Position numbers and translations under genes: made by a program. A DNA stretch of 64,000 nucleotides from Hypholoma sublateritium FD-334 SS-4 (taxonomy: Eukaryota > Basidiomycota > Agaricomycetes > Agaricales > Strophariaceae): positions 153,805 through 217,804 of the forward strand of contig KN817541.1 in assembly GCA_000827495.1 (NCBI GenBank). Reading direction: 5' to 3'. The notes below the pieces were generated by a model, which saw only the letters and a program-made list of their open reading frames with translations, searched no databases and was not told where the DNA came from. Every line of letters begins with the position of its first letter. The first letter of the stretch is position 1. Below are positions 12,142 through 24,054 of the stretch, piece by piece.

Positions 12142-13566
12142 CTACGCTAGCAACTGAACGTCAACCTCACACATACCAGTTAGATCATCAGCCATAGTTT
12201 CTGCCTGTACCTCGTAAGGCTCGTACATGATGCTGTGAAATATCTCCTGAGCCAACCGGCGCTCCATATACACTTTATCTTGGCCAGATGTCGACATATC
12301 GTACCCACCGCCTTGGATGTCGAGCACAATGTGGATTTTCTGAAGCGCAGGGTGCCTCTCACGAAGCTTGCGTGGGCTGAAAGCGCTCCATAATTCCTGG
12401 CTCGTGATGAACAACGAGTCGCGGTCGAATGGCTGAGTCGAGGGAAGAGAATCGAAGAACCCGGGAAGTTCATCCTTCGAGCTGTTGAATTCATAGGAGA
12501 TATATACTTTAAGCGCGCGGATGTTCGAATCCCATGATGCGTTAATGAGCGGGCACACGAAGCTGGGCCACCCGGAACCGTGGTTTCCAGCGGGGTACGG
12601 CTTTGGCGGTATATGCGTCACCGGGACAGAGATTTGTAAATTCCGGAGACGTCGAAGGAGAGACAAATTGACTCGGGGAGGGCGAGCCGCACTCCAGTAA
12701 GGCCCGGTGTAATTCCTGAAATTAGTCAGATATGGCAGGAGAGCGTGACGAGAGCTAAAATTAACGAACATTTCGAGCGTCACCAGAGAGCCGAATAGGC
12801 GCTCGAGACAGGCGTCAGCCGTGTCCATGTCGGCGTCAGACTCGACGCGGAACGCAGCCTCGGTGATGGGCGGTGTTACTGGTCCTACGTCGCGGGAGGC
12901 AGACGAAACGGCGTCCTTGGGAACCTGCGGCCGGCCATCGCGGAGTCTTGCGAACGACACCCTCCGCGCGTCCGGGAGAGTGCGCAGAATGTCAGCGGGT
13001 GGCGACATCAGGCAGATATTTTCGAAGTGGAATGTATCAGCCGTCGCGCGCTGAATCAGCCCCAGGAACGCCGCGACCTGCGTGTCGTGCTCGATGTTGC
13101 GCAGCCAGCGCCAGGGCTCGCCCCATGCGTTCGGCGTGCCGACGACGGCGACGGACGCGATGCCGCCGCCGTGCTGCGCCAGCTGGGCGAGGACGGCCCA
13201 GAGCGCGCTGGCGGGCCGCAGGATCAGGCGGTGCACGTCGACTTCTACGCGGAGGGCGCGCACGGATGTGAGGAGGCCCGGGTTCGCGTGGGCGATGTCG
13301 CTGAGCTGGCGCAGGCGGGCGTCGGCGCGCGCGACGGAGGCGGCGTCTGTGGGGGAGATGACCCTGCGCTTGTCGTTCCACGATGCGGTCATGTGGAGGC
13401 GCAGCGCGCGGAAGAGGTACTTCGTCGCCGGCCGGTAGAACGAGCGCGCGGTCGCGGTGCAGGCGCGTAGCGTGGTCCTCACGAGGTGCGATTCGACGTC
13501 GGTCGCGGCGAGGTGATCGACGATGCAGTCGATGACGTCGGACGGTATGTGTGAGCTTGCGGGCAT
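12142..13566 (-). CDS. F-box-like protein (474 aa, single exon)
   Basis: An intronless gene. The N-terminus (residues 1-45) begins MPASSHIPSDVIDCIVDHLA and continues through a helix with TLRACTATARSF and YRPATKYLFRAL. This is the usual opening of basidiomycete F-box proteins, where the F-box binds Skp1 in an SCF ubiquitin ligase. The rest is a divergent substrate-binding region with LRALRVEV, NLSLLRRLRNLQISV and similar strand-helix units but no clear canonical repeats. The frame stays open for 66 codons upstream, but a TATAAAT lies 48 bp before the Met at 13566, inside that extension, so the internal Met is chosen. The target substrate is unknown. The C-terminal 100 residues could not be assigned. 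Confidence 0.8.
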   Translation of the reverse strand: MPASSHIPSDVIDCIVDHLAATDVESHLVRTTLRACTATARSFYRPATKYLFRALRLHMTASWNDKRRVISPTDAASVARADARLRQLSDIAHANPGLLTSVRALRVEVDVHRLILRPASALWAVLAQLAQHGGGIASVAVVGTPNAWGEPWRWLRNIEHDTQVAAFLGLIQRATADTFHFENICLMSPPADILRTLPDARRVSFARLRDGRPQVPKDAVSSASRDVGPVTPPITEAAFRVESDADMDTADACLERLFGSLVTLEMFVNFSSRHALLPYLTNFRNYTGPYWSAARPPRVNLSLLRRLRNLQISVPVTHIPPKPYPAGNHGSGWPSFVCPLINASWDSNIRALKVYISYEFNSSKDELPGFFDSLPSTQPFDRDSLFITSQELWSAFSPRKLRERHPALQKIHIVLDIQGGGYDMSTSGQDKVYMERRLAQEIFHSIMYEPYEVQAETMADDLTGMCEVDVQLLA

Positions 13567-13613
13567 GGTGTGGGGGTGGAAGAGGGACGTGGAGGCGGGG
13601 AACGAAAGCCTGC

Positions 13614-13620
13614 ATTTATA
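13614..13620 (-). promoter_or_regulatory. TATA box of the F-box gene
   Basis: TATAAAT on the minus strand, 48 bp upstream of the start at 13566. It decides the start choice. Confidence 0.6.
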
Positions 13621-14183
13621 GGCACCGTAAGGATAGTAGCACCGCAGCCGTGAGGCACGGGGCTGGAACGTCGACAACGCGTGACGCCGCGGGCATCGTT
13701 TGAACTCGACTTTGACAGATTTTCGACACCAGAACTGGTTGTTGGGGGTGAAGCTTTGAAGCACTGGGCGCTGGAGCTGAGTATTACTGAGATGCTGATT
13801 TCACAGGCCTGTACCTGGGTTAAATTTATACAACGCCTATTCGGGTAGGCAACCCAAACGGGGCCTTATCCATTCCCTTGCTCGACCTCCGTTGTAAAAA
13901 TACACAAAACAAATTGAGCTACATACTCATGACCTTCAATACAAATAAAGAAAGCTTAACAGAAGATAAGTTCAAAGCAGACAATTATAAATGCGGTATC
14001 AAGTAGCCGTGATTGTGGCGAGGTGACATACCCAAAAGTAAATGCTTAGGATAATTTCTTTCTCGAATTAGCAGTTGGCCCGGGCTCACAAAGTAGAGAG
14101 ATGGCAACCAAATGGCAACCAATCAACAACCAATATAATTTTTTGGTATTTTGCTGAAGATTCAGACCAGCGAAATTCAACAG

Positions 14184-14570
14184 CCTTCTTCTCCAAGACA
14201 TGGATCGAAGTGTCCGGCAGCGGTCCCCGGGATGTCGCCAAGCAGCTCAAGGACCAACAGAAGGTAAGTCTCTTCCATATCGGTGTAGAGGGTTTCACTT
14301 ACCGTTGCACCAGTTTATGGCCGGGCACCGTGAAAGCTCAAGTGCATCATCCCCACCGCGGCTGCGTTCGGTGGTGCGATCCTCGGACTCCTCTCCGGCA
14401 GCCTTGGCACCGATATCCTCATGGCCGTCACGATTATCTATAGCTGCGAGTCTCTTTGAGCCGTGTTAGGAGACGATGCGCCGACGCGCTTATGCACTTA
14501 CTCAGACTGCGAACTCGGCATGCGCGAGTCAGCCGGCGCGGACATGGGAGGGTTCAGCGACCTGCTGTGA
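14184..14570 (+). pseudogene. Decayed 3' fragment of SEC61-alpha
   Basis: The plus strand encodes pieces of the C-terminal end of the Sec61 alpha translocon subunit in the right order. [11 protein letters not shown] with [11 protein letters not shown] is followed by an intron of 51 nt (14263-14313). FMAGHRESS comes next, and after a frame change [16 protein letters not shown] and [15 protein letters not shown] intron follows (GCGAGT at 14447, ending CAG at about 14506), then ELGMRESAGADMGGFSDLL and a stop at 14568-14570. Compared with remembered Sec61 sequence, a short stretch after GHRESS and one before GTDILM are deleted, the first shifting the frame. Everything upstream of FFSKTW is absent. 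Because introns are kept, it arose by DNA duplication rather than from mRNA. A functional SEC61 gene should lie elsewhere in the genome. Confidence 0.85.
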
Positions 14571-15038
14571 GTCTGCTCTCGACCCTATGAACGGGACCAG
14601 CCAGGCATACTTTTTTGGTCTCGTGCGCGCGGCGGACAGGCTGGCGCGTTGTAAGTGTGTACGTCGGTGGTGTTGGGGGCAAAGCGAATGGGAGACAGGG
14701 AAGAGCATTGATTTATACCCACCAGATGACTAAAGAGTACTTGCGCGCGGCGTCAAAAAGGCAGCGATGTGCTGCGTGTTGGGGGCGGTTTCGGGTACTA
14801 ATATTATTACTTTTAATAGCTGTCGAATCAATGTGTATACACTTCTAGGATATGGGTGCGATGAGGATGTAGTGGACCGATGGATTGACATTCAACGGAC
14901 TGATGATTCATTTATTAGACTTGAGTATAGCGTCTGCACATCGAGATATATTGTACAACTTGAAAAGACTATTCGAAGACTATTCATCTAACCTGAAGTC
15001 CGACGAGTGTCTACCATGTTCTGTAAGTGGCTATAGTT
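14571..15038. other. Intergenic
   Basis: No gene is seen between the SEC61 relic and the 3' end of the zinc-finger gene. Confidence 0.5.
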
Positions 15039-16077
15039 CTACATCTTGAGCAAACGCGAAAAATCGCTCGTTAAATTGTCGAAGTACTTCTGCACATCTC
15101 CCTTCTTCGCAAGCCCGCAGGCGCGGCTCTCGAGATGCTGTACAAAACCCGACACAAGCTTGAATTCCGTCTTGCACTTAGGGCATCTGAACTCATCGTC
15201 GTCATGCGCCGGCGAGTTCAGGTGCGCGTTGAGCGCGGCGAGCGTCCTGCATTTCCTGTGGCAGAGAAAGCACTCGTAGGTGGAGCCGTTGAACGACGCC
15301 TCTGTGGCAGCGTACGTGCGCAGCGACGTTGGTGGTCGGACGTCCGCGATGCGCTTGAGAGAGATGGCGGGGACAATCTCCATGCGCTGCACCGCGGCGG
15401 TGACGTGGTGGCGCGTAAATTGGTGGCATCCCGACTCGATGTGCATAGCGATTCCAGACGGGCTCTTGAACATAGACTGACAAAACGGGCACTTGAATTC
15501 GCGATCGTGATGTGCGAGGGAATTTCGGTGCTGATACAAAAATTCTTAATGTGAATAAAGATTGGAAGGAGAATGCATCGGGTACGCGCACCTGTTCAAG
15601 CGAAGTATCTGACCCAAAGTCGCGGGAGCAGTCAAAGCACCAGTTGTGTTTTTGCGAATAGGCCAGGTGGTTGTTTAAAGCTTCTGTGCTTATGAAATGA
15701 CGCTCGCACCCATCGCAGTATGGGTCGGCGTCATCTGAGTCGTCCGACTCGTCTGAGGATGATGCGTCGGAGTCAGAAGTGCTGTCATCTCTCCCGTCCA
15801 TGTACGCGCTCGCCCGGTTGTAAGAATAATCATACGCGTGTTTAGACGAATTCATGTGCTGGGAAATCAATGAGCGTGTACCATGCCTGTACTCGTAAAG
15901 CATCTGATAACAAACGACACGCACCGACTGCAGGGCTACCAAGGACACAAAGGACACGTCGCAGTCGTCACAGATATACGGGTTCGGTTTGTGGCGCTTC
16001 GCACTGGCATGGGATTTGAGAGCTGAGACGGTATCGAACGTTTTGGCGCACGAGAGACAAGAATGAGGGATGGGCAT
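15039..16077 (-). CDS. C2H2 zinc-finger protein (about 303 aa)
   Basis: Three exons: 16077-15925, 15858-15592 and 15530-15039. Donors are GTGCGT and GTGCGC, acceptors CCCAG and ATCAG. Splicing rebuilds zinc fingers across exon borders: finger 1 (CLSCAKTFDTVSALKSHASA) and finger 2 (CDDCDVSF, ALQSHMNSSKH). An acidic Ser/Asp linker follows (residues about 75-95), then a finger with CDGCERHF, C-x2-C pairs near WCFDCSRDF and FKCPFCQSMF, and a C-terminal pair (YECFLCHRKC with HLNSPAH; FRCPKCKTEF with HLES). The spacing resembles U1-like/C2H2 fingers, which bind nucleic acid or mediate nuclear contacts. The role is unknown, with transcription or RNA metabolism most likely. The Met at 16077 is preferred to one at 16143 because the TATA box ends at the upstream Met. 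Confidence 0.8.
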
Positions 16078-16142
16078 AGCGAAGATGCGGTGGAAGTGGA
16101 GGAAGAAGGGTAAAAGAAGGGCCGTTCCAAAGTCGTCCTTCA

Positions 16143-16149
16143 TTATATA
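16143..16149 (-). promoter_or_regulatory. TATA box of the zinc-finger gene
   Basis: TATATAA on the minus strand, about 66 bp upstream of the start at 16077. Confidence 0.55.
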
Positions 16150-17121
16150 CCTCAGGGGCGCTTCGGGTTCCCACCATGATCAGAAACCTAGATAATGAGC
16201 ACGCACGAGGCGTATGCCATTTTAGTGCATGCTCCTTCGACGCGATGATTTCCAGCGGCGACACTCAAATTCAACTTATGTACCACTTTAGATAGAGACA
16301 AAATTCAAGTTGGCCTCAAATTAAAGTTCACTTCGAATATTACTTGAAAGGCTAGAAGTTAAAAATTCTCCCATTCTGAATACCGAGATACTTGTTACGT
16401 GTTACCTTTAACTGGTACGTTAGCATACGACTTTATAAATAGCAACTTTATAGAGTTTATGCTATATCAATATAGGGCACAAAATTGAGGAATAGCGCTT
16501 GCATGGCGCATTTATTAGGCCTGTCATTCATGTACTTAATCCAATGCGCGCTGAGACAGAACAAAATCTATGAAGCGAAACTAAATATACTCCAAACCGA
16601 TTCGCAGATTGCTTGCAGACGCACCTACCAAGAAAGGACGCTATTGTGTCAGCTTATCCCACGGAAACTCTAAAACACCGTGCTTTTTGTAACCCTATAC
16701 CGGAGGTACCCAATCTACTCGACTCTAAGCGCAAACGAATGAAACCACCGCGGGTTCAAAATTTTCAAAATCCAGTAGGAGCTGAGAATTGCCCAATATT
16801 TTTTGGGGGGTCAGCAGGGTCACCGGCGATTCGCAATGCACGAGCCGCTAGTCGTATAAGTCAGTAATCTGTTACAGGCATCAGTGCAGAGAAACCAATA
16901 AAAAGGAATCTAGCTCATTGTGGTAGATGTACATTGACATGTGTCATACAAGTGCGCACGGCCGCGGAGCGCAAAGGGGGAAGTCGCACACATAAGAAAT
17001 AAAACAGAAAAAGGAAATGGGCAGAAAAAGGAAACAGAAACAAACTCGAACGGACGGATGGAACCACGAAAGCCATAAAAAAACAGGAAAGAACGACCGA
17101 ACACATAAAGGACCACCGCTA
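16150..17121. other. Intergenic
   Basis: AT-rich DNA without a supported gene. A few scattered AACTTGAA-like words in both orientations around 16265-16350 form no clear element. 16900-17121 is the 3' flank of the kinase gene. Confidence 0.5.
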
Positions 17122-20100
17122 CTACCCCCGCAGCAACGCCTTCCGTGCGTCTTCGCTCGCCTTGCGTGCGCTCGCAAGCGAGGGCCGCGCCCCACTCTCG
17201 CCGCCACCGCCCGCCGCATTGGTAGCACTGGCCCCAGCACCGGCGCCGGGAGCCCCTTCACACTGCCCGCTGTCTGCGAGAACAGGGCTATGTCCAGCGC
17301 GCCGCCCAGCGCTGTTCGCCGCCGCCACCGCGCGCAGTAGTAGACCGCTGCTCGGGCGGCGCTTCGCTGCGGGCGCAGGTGCTGCCGAATGGCTATTGGA
17401 GCTCGAGTTCGAGTTGGAATGGGTGGAATTGGAGCTGGAGTTGGGGTTGGAATTGGAATTGGAATTGTGGGAGTTGGAATTGGAGTGCACGCCGACGGTA
17501 GACGTCGACGAGCCCGACGCCTCCCCGCTAAAGTTTGGCCCAGAGAGCGGCCCACCCGCCGTTAGCGGCACCCCGCGGTCCGCACGCTCCCCCCGCCGCA
17601 GGAACGGGCTCGGGAGGTTCTCCTCGTCCGCTAGATCGTACTCCGGCGGCGACGCATTGCGCACTGAAGCCACCGCCGCCGTCGCAGCGGCAGCAGCAGT
17701 CGAAGCCGCCGCAGCAGCAGCAGCGGCAGCGGCAGCGCTCGTGCGCAAGTTCGAGCTGCTCGCCGACGGCCGCAGGTGCGGGTGCGGTAGCGGCTGCGGG
17801 CGGGGCACGCCCTGCGCAGATACAGCGGGCGCCTCTGTCGTGGGCTTCCCGCTCCCCGACCGGCTCGACGAGCGGATCGATGGGCGCCGTATGCGCGTGG
17901 GCAGCGGGGCTGCGCGCCCCGTCGACGGCGCCCCGCTTGACCCGGACCCGGACCCGGACGATGTCTCCGATATGTCGTCCCGCTCCTCGGCGCGCCGCCC
18001 ACGCGAGCGCTCCATGCCGCCCTTCTGCGTGCGTACGCTCGGACTCGGCGGGAGCTCCTCCTCGCCCTCGCCGTCGTCATCGCGCGCGGTATCGAGATCC
18101 AGAGCCGCGGGCGGCTGCCGTGAGCGCGCCTCCTTCACGCCCCCACCCGGCGCGCTGCCCTCGAAGTCGAAGATGCGGGCGAAGTTAAGTCCCACCTTCG
18201 GGCTCTTCTCGAAGAGCGCTCCGAGCTCGACGGGACTTGGGCGCGGTGTGACCATCGCCATCGCCGCGACGAGTGGGGACTGTTGCACGCCACCACCTCC
18301 CGCGGCTGCGAGCCGGCGCGCGAACTCGCCGGGGGCAGGGGTGGCAAGTGTCTCCCCCGTGGCAGTTAGCACGACGCCCTTCATCGCGCTCGCCGGGGCC
18401 CACGAGGCTGGTGCGCCGCGCGCTCCTGCAGGCGTGGCGAGTACGCTGTGCGAGGGGAGCGTCGGGAAGGGCTTGGGGGCGCTGTGTGCGGACGGCGCTT
18501 GTTGGGATGACTGCGCCTGCGACGATTCTGGAGCAGGCGCCGGCGGCGCAGCTGGGGCAGAGGGTGCCGTCGCACGCCGCGAGCGCTGCTGTTGGGACTG
18601 TGTCGGCGTCGCCTGAGCCTGCAGAACGTTCTTGACCTCCTCCAGCGGGTTCTTTTCCTTGCGACCTGCATCGCAGTTAGTACCCCTCCGATCCCGTAGG
18701 ACAGACACAATAGAAGTACCTTTGCCGCCCCCGCTCTTCTTCCCCCCGGCTTCCTTTTCCTTCTCAATGGTCCGTTTCACCTCTTCCACGCGTGCCTCGT
18801 CGCGCGCTACGACCTCCTCGCGGCGCCGCATTTCCTCTTCCCGACGCGAGACTTCTTCCTCACGCTCGAGCACCCAGCGATGCCGTGCCTCAACATCATG
18901 CGCTCGCGCCTCGACCTCCTGAGCACGCGCTTCGAAAGCAGCAGCGATCTCCGCCTCACGCGCGACGCATGCAGCGTCGACCTCCGCCTCGCGCGCACGA
19001 ACTGCTTCCATGATCTCTGCTTCACGGGCCGCGATTGCTTGTGCGACCTCCGCCTCACGCTGCGCCACGAGCGCGCGCAGCTCGTCTTCCCGCGCCGCGA
19101 CCGCCGCGCGCGCAGCAGCCTGCACGTCCGCGTGCGTATACGCCGCCTGCTGCTGCGTCTGAGCGACGTGGCGCTGCAGCGCTGCGATCTGCGCGTCTCG
19201 GTCGGCGAGCAGTGCTTGCAGGCGGGCCTGTGAGTCGGCAACAGCGTTCTCTCGCAAGAGAACTTCACGCTCTTTCGCCGCGACCACCGCGCGGTGCTGT
19301 TTGACAGCGGTGAGCATTTTTTCTGTCTCTTGGACCTTGCTGACGAGCTCGAGGCGCTCGTGCTGAAGTAGCTGCGCGGCTGAAGGGCGCATTGCGGGCT
19401 GCGGGGACGTCAGAATTCATCGTAGAAGATTGAAAGTTGATATGAGACGCACATTGAGGTTAAGCATAGACTTAATGACGGAAGAGAGGGCCTGCGAGTA
19501 CCCTCGCGGCAAGGGCGGTATTCGGCCGTTCCTGTCGACCGATGTTCAGTTATGCGCGATGCCGGAAACGGAAGAAGAGCAAACCTGATGAATATGCTGA
19601 GTTCGCTGTGAGTTTTAGCCTCGTGGAAGGGCGGCTTGAGTGCACAGAGTTCATATATTAGGCACCCGAGCGACCAGATGTCCGATTTCGAGTCGTACGC
19701 CTTCTCCTGCATAAGCTCAGGTGACATGTAATATGGGGTCTGCGCAGATGATTAGTTATCCCTTTTCGGTGAGAAACGGGAAAGGTAACGCACGCCAACG
19801 TAGGTGCTCGCGAAGCTCGCCTGCGGTAGGGCCTTGGAGAGGCCGAAGTCGCCCAACTTGACCTTGTTTTCCTCATCCAGAAACACTGATAATACCACAT
19901 GAGTCAACCACCTAGCATGTCCTGATAAAACGCACCATTGTCTGGCTTTAAATCCCTGTGCAGAATCTGAGGTCGCCGGCTGCCTCCCCCGCTTACAGTG
20001 TCGTAGGTGCCCGTTGAGCCCCCGCTACTCGATCGAGTGTGTCCATTTGGGTGATGACAGTGCTGCAATGCATGTAGGATCTGGAAGAAGTACCCCCAGA

Positions 20101-20572
20101 CCGTATCTTCAGGTATAGGGCGCCCGCTGCGGGACGCCTGCTTGATCACGGTGGACAGGTCGCCACCGCCACAGTATTCCATGAGGATGTAGAGAATGCC
20201 GGCGTCCCGGTCTACGTAGCGGTCGTGGTAGCGTACGATATGGTCATGATGTAGGTCTTTGAGGATGTTTCTGGGTGGCAGATGAGCGGGAGAATGGGAA
20301 GGAAAGGAAACAGCGCGTACACCTCTGCCACGATTTGCTTCCTATCGCGCTCTGTCATTCGTTCAAAGTTGAGTTCCTTCCTGGCAAAAAGCTAAAGAGT
20401 AGAGCTCTCAGTTATCCCATAGTTCCGTTGTGACTCTCGAAAAGTCAAGAACAGAGACACTCACCAGGCCATCCGACTTCCGGCGCACTTTGCGTATGAT
20501 GCCAAACGACCCGTTTCCTATCACGTCGAGCGAATCATAGCTGTCGAGGAAAGCGGTGGGAGATGAGGACAT
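17122..20572 (-). CDS. nimA: NIMA-family (NEK/KIN3-like) serine/threonine kinase, about 1020 aa
   Basis: Eight exons: 20572-20465, 20391-20321, 20270-19936, 19885-19794, 19739-19585, 19531-19453, 19398-18720 and 18665-17122. The last intron (18719-18666) is in frame but carries a TACTAAC branch site, so it is real. The kinase domain fills residues 1-290: glycine loop IGNGSFG (18-24), ARKEL lysine 41, HRDLKPDN (164-171), DFG (184-186), YYMSPE (205-210). A Gly/Ser-rich insertion precedes HRDLKPDN, as in fungal NIMA kinases. A long coiled coil with AREAEV-type repeats follows (about 290-510), then a low-complexity tail with polyalanine and Ser-Asn runs. The family promotes mitotic entry and spindle or septum functions. 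The length exceeds the 700 or so residues of Aspergillus NimA because of the tail. The gene is divergent from the F-box gene at 22249. Confidence 0.9.
17398..17485. repeat. Imperfect GGAATT/GGAGTT minisatellite in the kinase tail
   Basis: Tandem variants of GGAATT, GGAGTT and GGAGCT on the plus strand. Read on the coding strand they give a run of Ser-Asn dipeptides with occasional His, Pro and Thr in the disordered C-terminal tail. Length polymorphism between strains is likely. Confidence 0.7.
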
Positions 20573-22248
20573 GTCGTATTAAAGATGTTGAAAAGCCCGA
20601 GTCTTCGTCGTTTGACGAAGGGGCTAGTTGGGAAGGGGAGGAGGGGTCGCGTTCGGAATGAGAATCGTTCACGTTCGTGGGTCTGACCAACGTTTGAAAG
20701 TCGTTGGAAGGAAGCCGGCGTCGTCGTCGTGTAGAGCGACGTTGTCGTAGCTGATAGGAAGGAAGGAAGGAAGGCGGAGTGAACAAGGTAGCGCTGATGA
20801 ACGGAAAGAGATAAATTTACGGGTCGATGTGGCCTTCGTTGGTTCAACAGGCACGTGACCGCGATGAGCCGTTCGCGTCTCGGTCCGCGACGCTAAAGGG
20901 GCATTTCCTCATTCTGACCATCTTTTTTGGGCGAACAATGGGAGATACAGCAGCGATGCGGGGCAGATATCTATGACTCTGGGTATGATACCGCCCATTA
21001 CGACTATTTACTAATACTTTTTCTCCACTTGGCTCTGTCACCCACGCCTCTCGGAGAGTCGGATCCCACAAGGATCCCACCGCCTCGAGAAATTTACTTA
21101 CTGGGTGATTATGGTTCGTATCTATGGATGTATATGTACATCCGTCCTGGTGAGCCGTCTCTTAATTCTCCGTATTATCACCTTTGATCCACCCATATAC
21201 ATGGAACTGTACCCCGGGCACCGGCAGGATTCCTTAGATCCCACTCACAACCCACTCATGCTCTCCGAGTCGCCCGAGATTCTCTAGGACTAGGATAACA
21301 CTGACACATGCTACTAGTAGAACCAGGTCAGTTAGGAAGCCGCCTTCACACCGTAAACTAGTGGCATGAATGTCTTCACCATGCTTGAAACCGGACTAGC
21401 GAAGATACCAGGCAAATTATCACTTGTTCATCTCAAGTAATGCATGAGTAGCATTTCAGGAAACGGCGCGCTGGTAACTGCCTTACAGATCATATTTACC
21501 TGTAGAGAAGCTCTTGAAATTGATCCTCGGAGCTATCTTCCATCGCTGAATCTACCTAAATATTCATCACGTCCAATAGTACATATGAGCGCCGACATGC
21601 ATCAGTCGGGGCCGTCCTTTGAAACATGCCGGATACTGGCACGTAGCAGACCGCCTTCCGTGTGCTCATAAGATATAAACAAGACGCGCCGTGCCGTGCG
21701 TCTTCTCCTACTTAGATTGACTCTCTTGAGTTTTAGTCGTTTTTGGATTTTGGATATCGTCAATCTTCAATTACTTAGAGTCTGTGTGTGTTTTTTTTTG
21801 AATTCTTCTGTGTGACACTCAAGTGACACTGACTACATATTTAGTTCCTCTACGTTCGGAACCAATTCGGAACGAGCCCACGAGCACTTGGAAAAAAAGT
21901 GTCACGTCAAAAACCGACCGAGCACTTGGTCGATTTCAAGTCGATTTAGTAATAGTATAGTAAGTGCTTTGCATACACATAGTCGGAAAAAGAGTATGGC
22001 ATATTCTGTGTATTCGCTGCGTTCTCTTTCAAGAAATAAGTACCCCTAAGGATATGTTTAAACGTTATCTTATCGTGTTTTATTCATTTCATAACACTGC
22101 CGCAAACCCGCCGATCAAGAAAAGGTTCAGCGGCGTGGCAGTGCTGAGGCGCTGCCGGGCGCTGTCTGTACTTAGTACTCAAATAGCTGTTAGCCAGTCG
22201 CTCGTGTCACCATTTCTCCCCGCTCTTCCAATACTCTTTACCTCCGAC
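20573..22248. other. Shared upstream region of kinase and F-box genes
   Basis: No gene is seen. It contains an AAGG microsatellite (20756-20774), a pyrimidine-rich segment near the kinase start, and AT-rich DNA at 21700-21960 with T-runs. The two flanking genes are transcribed away from each other, so both promoters must lie here. Confidence 0.5.
20756..20774. repeat. AAGG microsatellite
   Basis: Four to five uninterrupted AAGG units in the 5' flank of the kinase gene. Confidence 0.8.
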
Positions 22249-24054
22249 ATGCCTATGGCCGACCTTCCTGTCGAACTGTGGCTCGAGATACTTACATATC
22301 TTCCGCGAAGCGCGCTGCAGAAGCTGATTGGCGTTAACCGCACGCTCTTTGAACTCGCGCTCAATGACATGTACGAAGAAGTCAGGCTCATATCTGACGA
22401 CAAGGACATGGAAAAGACGTTTAACCAGCTCAAGTAAGTTTGGAACTTGATATCTACCAATAACGGTGCTGTTTATTAACGCGACTCCGACAAACTTCAA
22501 GGCATTTCAATATTTCCAAACGCGTGCGCCACCTGTTCATCCGCCCCTCGTTCCTCCCGGGCTTGGATGACGAACCTGACGAGAATCTACTCCGAACGCT
22601 GCCTGTTAAGCTTTCCGAAACGAAAGCTAATCTGACGAACTGGATAAAGCGCGCCGTATCACATCCGGACGCAATCAAGTACAGTGGACCGTACGACCCG
22701 AGCGCTGGTGTACTCGAAATGGCCAGCAAGTCTATAAAATCTTGCCCCAATATACGCGAGATCAGTCTTGTCTTGCACGACCATACGCTGACTCCTTCGT
22801 TTTTATCCTTCCTAAACTCTCTCTGGTCATCCGACTCTATCGGCCCCTGCCTCCAGATGTTGTCCATTGACACTACCGTCGTTAAGCTGCCGTTGCTGCT
22901 ACGCGCCCTGATCAAGCGCTCTGTGTCACTGCCTAATCTCGCGACGTTCGACATCAATATATCAGTCAGTCGCTTCCAGCACAGCGCGCACGAGTGGGCG
23001 GCAGCCGTCGCGGCGCTGTCGCAGTTCCTGGCAACGTTCACGAAGAGCATCACAGCATTCACTTTCTCGTGCCTCGTCAGGGGGGACATCGATGCTCTCT
23101 TCGGCGCGCTTCCTCGTCTCGCCAACCTGGCCACGTTCGAATTTACGTCTGTCTTCAATGCAACGTGCTTTCGAAAATCAGAGCATTTTACGCACTTCAT
23201 AGCGAAGCACGCCTCCACGCTGTCGAAGCTGGTCCTAAAGCCCCGAGCGCGCAGCGTGGGATATAACATTTCAGATCATACCTATTCAGAGTGGGTCAGA
23301 GGCACCAATGGAGCAGGTACAGCAGCGAAGGTGGGGCAAACAATGGCCGACCTTGTCCTCCCAAGTCTACGTTCGCTGGACATTGGCTTCCGAGACGCGT
23401 GGAACTCCCAGCGCGAGGAAAATATCCGCACGTTTCTCCCCGACCTCCCGCGCGTCGCGCAGAACCTGACCTCCCTCGTCCTCACGGATATCACTCTGTC
23501 ACCAGAGTGTATCTTCACCCTCATCGATATGCTGGCTACGCGCGAAGGCGGGCCCTCAATCGAGAGTCTTGCGTTCGCCTGCCACATCTTATTCCCCGAG
23601 CTGTTCGACCGGCTCGCGCAGGACCTCCCGCGCCTGAAGGGTTTGACAATCGACTACAGGGCATACGGCCTATGCGCGTCGGACAAGGCTGACGGAATGG
23701 CATGGTACAATGCAGAACAATATAAGGTGAGTGATAATAATTGTCGTGATTTCGGTCTGGCGTTGACGTTTGCGCTCGCCCGCGGTTCAGGCCCCATTTA
23801 TGGCCGCCATGCAAGCGCGGCGGTATCCGCGCTGGGGACTTCGGTATCTCCGCCTCTCTGCTCCGTACTCCTGCGGAACGACACATCCGAACGCTGTTGT
23901 TATGAAAATTGTTGCGGAGACTCTTTCGGCAGATATTATCCTGGGTAGGGAGCTCAGCTGCCAGTGCAAGGAGTATATAAATTATCAGCCCACCACACCG
24001 GTCCCGCCAGACCTCCACCCTGACCTGGGATACGGACTTTTCTTTAGAGATTGA
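22249..24054 (+). CDS. F-box protein (about 557 aa)
   Basis: Three exons: 22249-22433, 22502-23726 and 23791-24054, with clean GTAAGT and GTGAGT donors. The protein opens MPMADLPVELWLEILTYLPR, a textbook F-box (residues 4-40) for Skp1 binding, with LQKLIGVNRTLFELALNDMY as the second helix. The remainder shows leucine-rich units such as LPNLATFDINI, LTSLVLTDITL and LPRLKGLTIDY, so a curved LRR-like substrate-binding surface is expected. The region RFQHSAHEWAAAVAALSQF is less regular. The substrate cannot be told from sequence. The start is the only Met that places the F-box at the N-terminus; the frame is open further upstream but without any domain. It is a different subtype from the F-box gene at 12142. 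Confidence 0.85.

Noticed and set aside
13027..13615. Long frames on both strands inside the F-box gene at 12142
   Set aside because: Shadows caused by local GC richness; Arg/Pro-rich with no domain.
17162..18616. 484-codon plus-strand open frame
   Set aside because: It is the antisense of the GC-rich kinase tail and has no family signal. The kinase strand has introns and a full domain set.
22454..23269. 271-codon minus-strand frame
   Set aside because: Antisense of the F-box exon 22502-23726, which encodes recognisable leucine-rich units.
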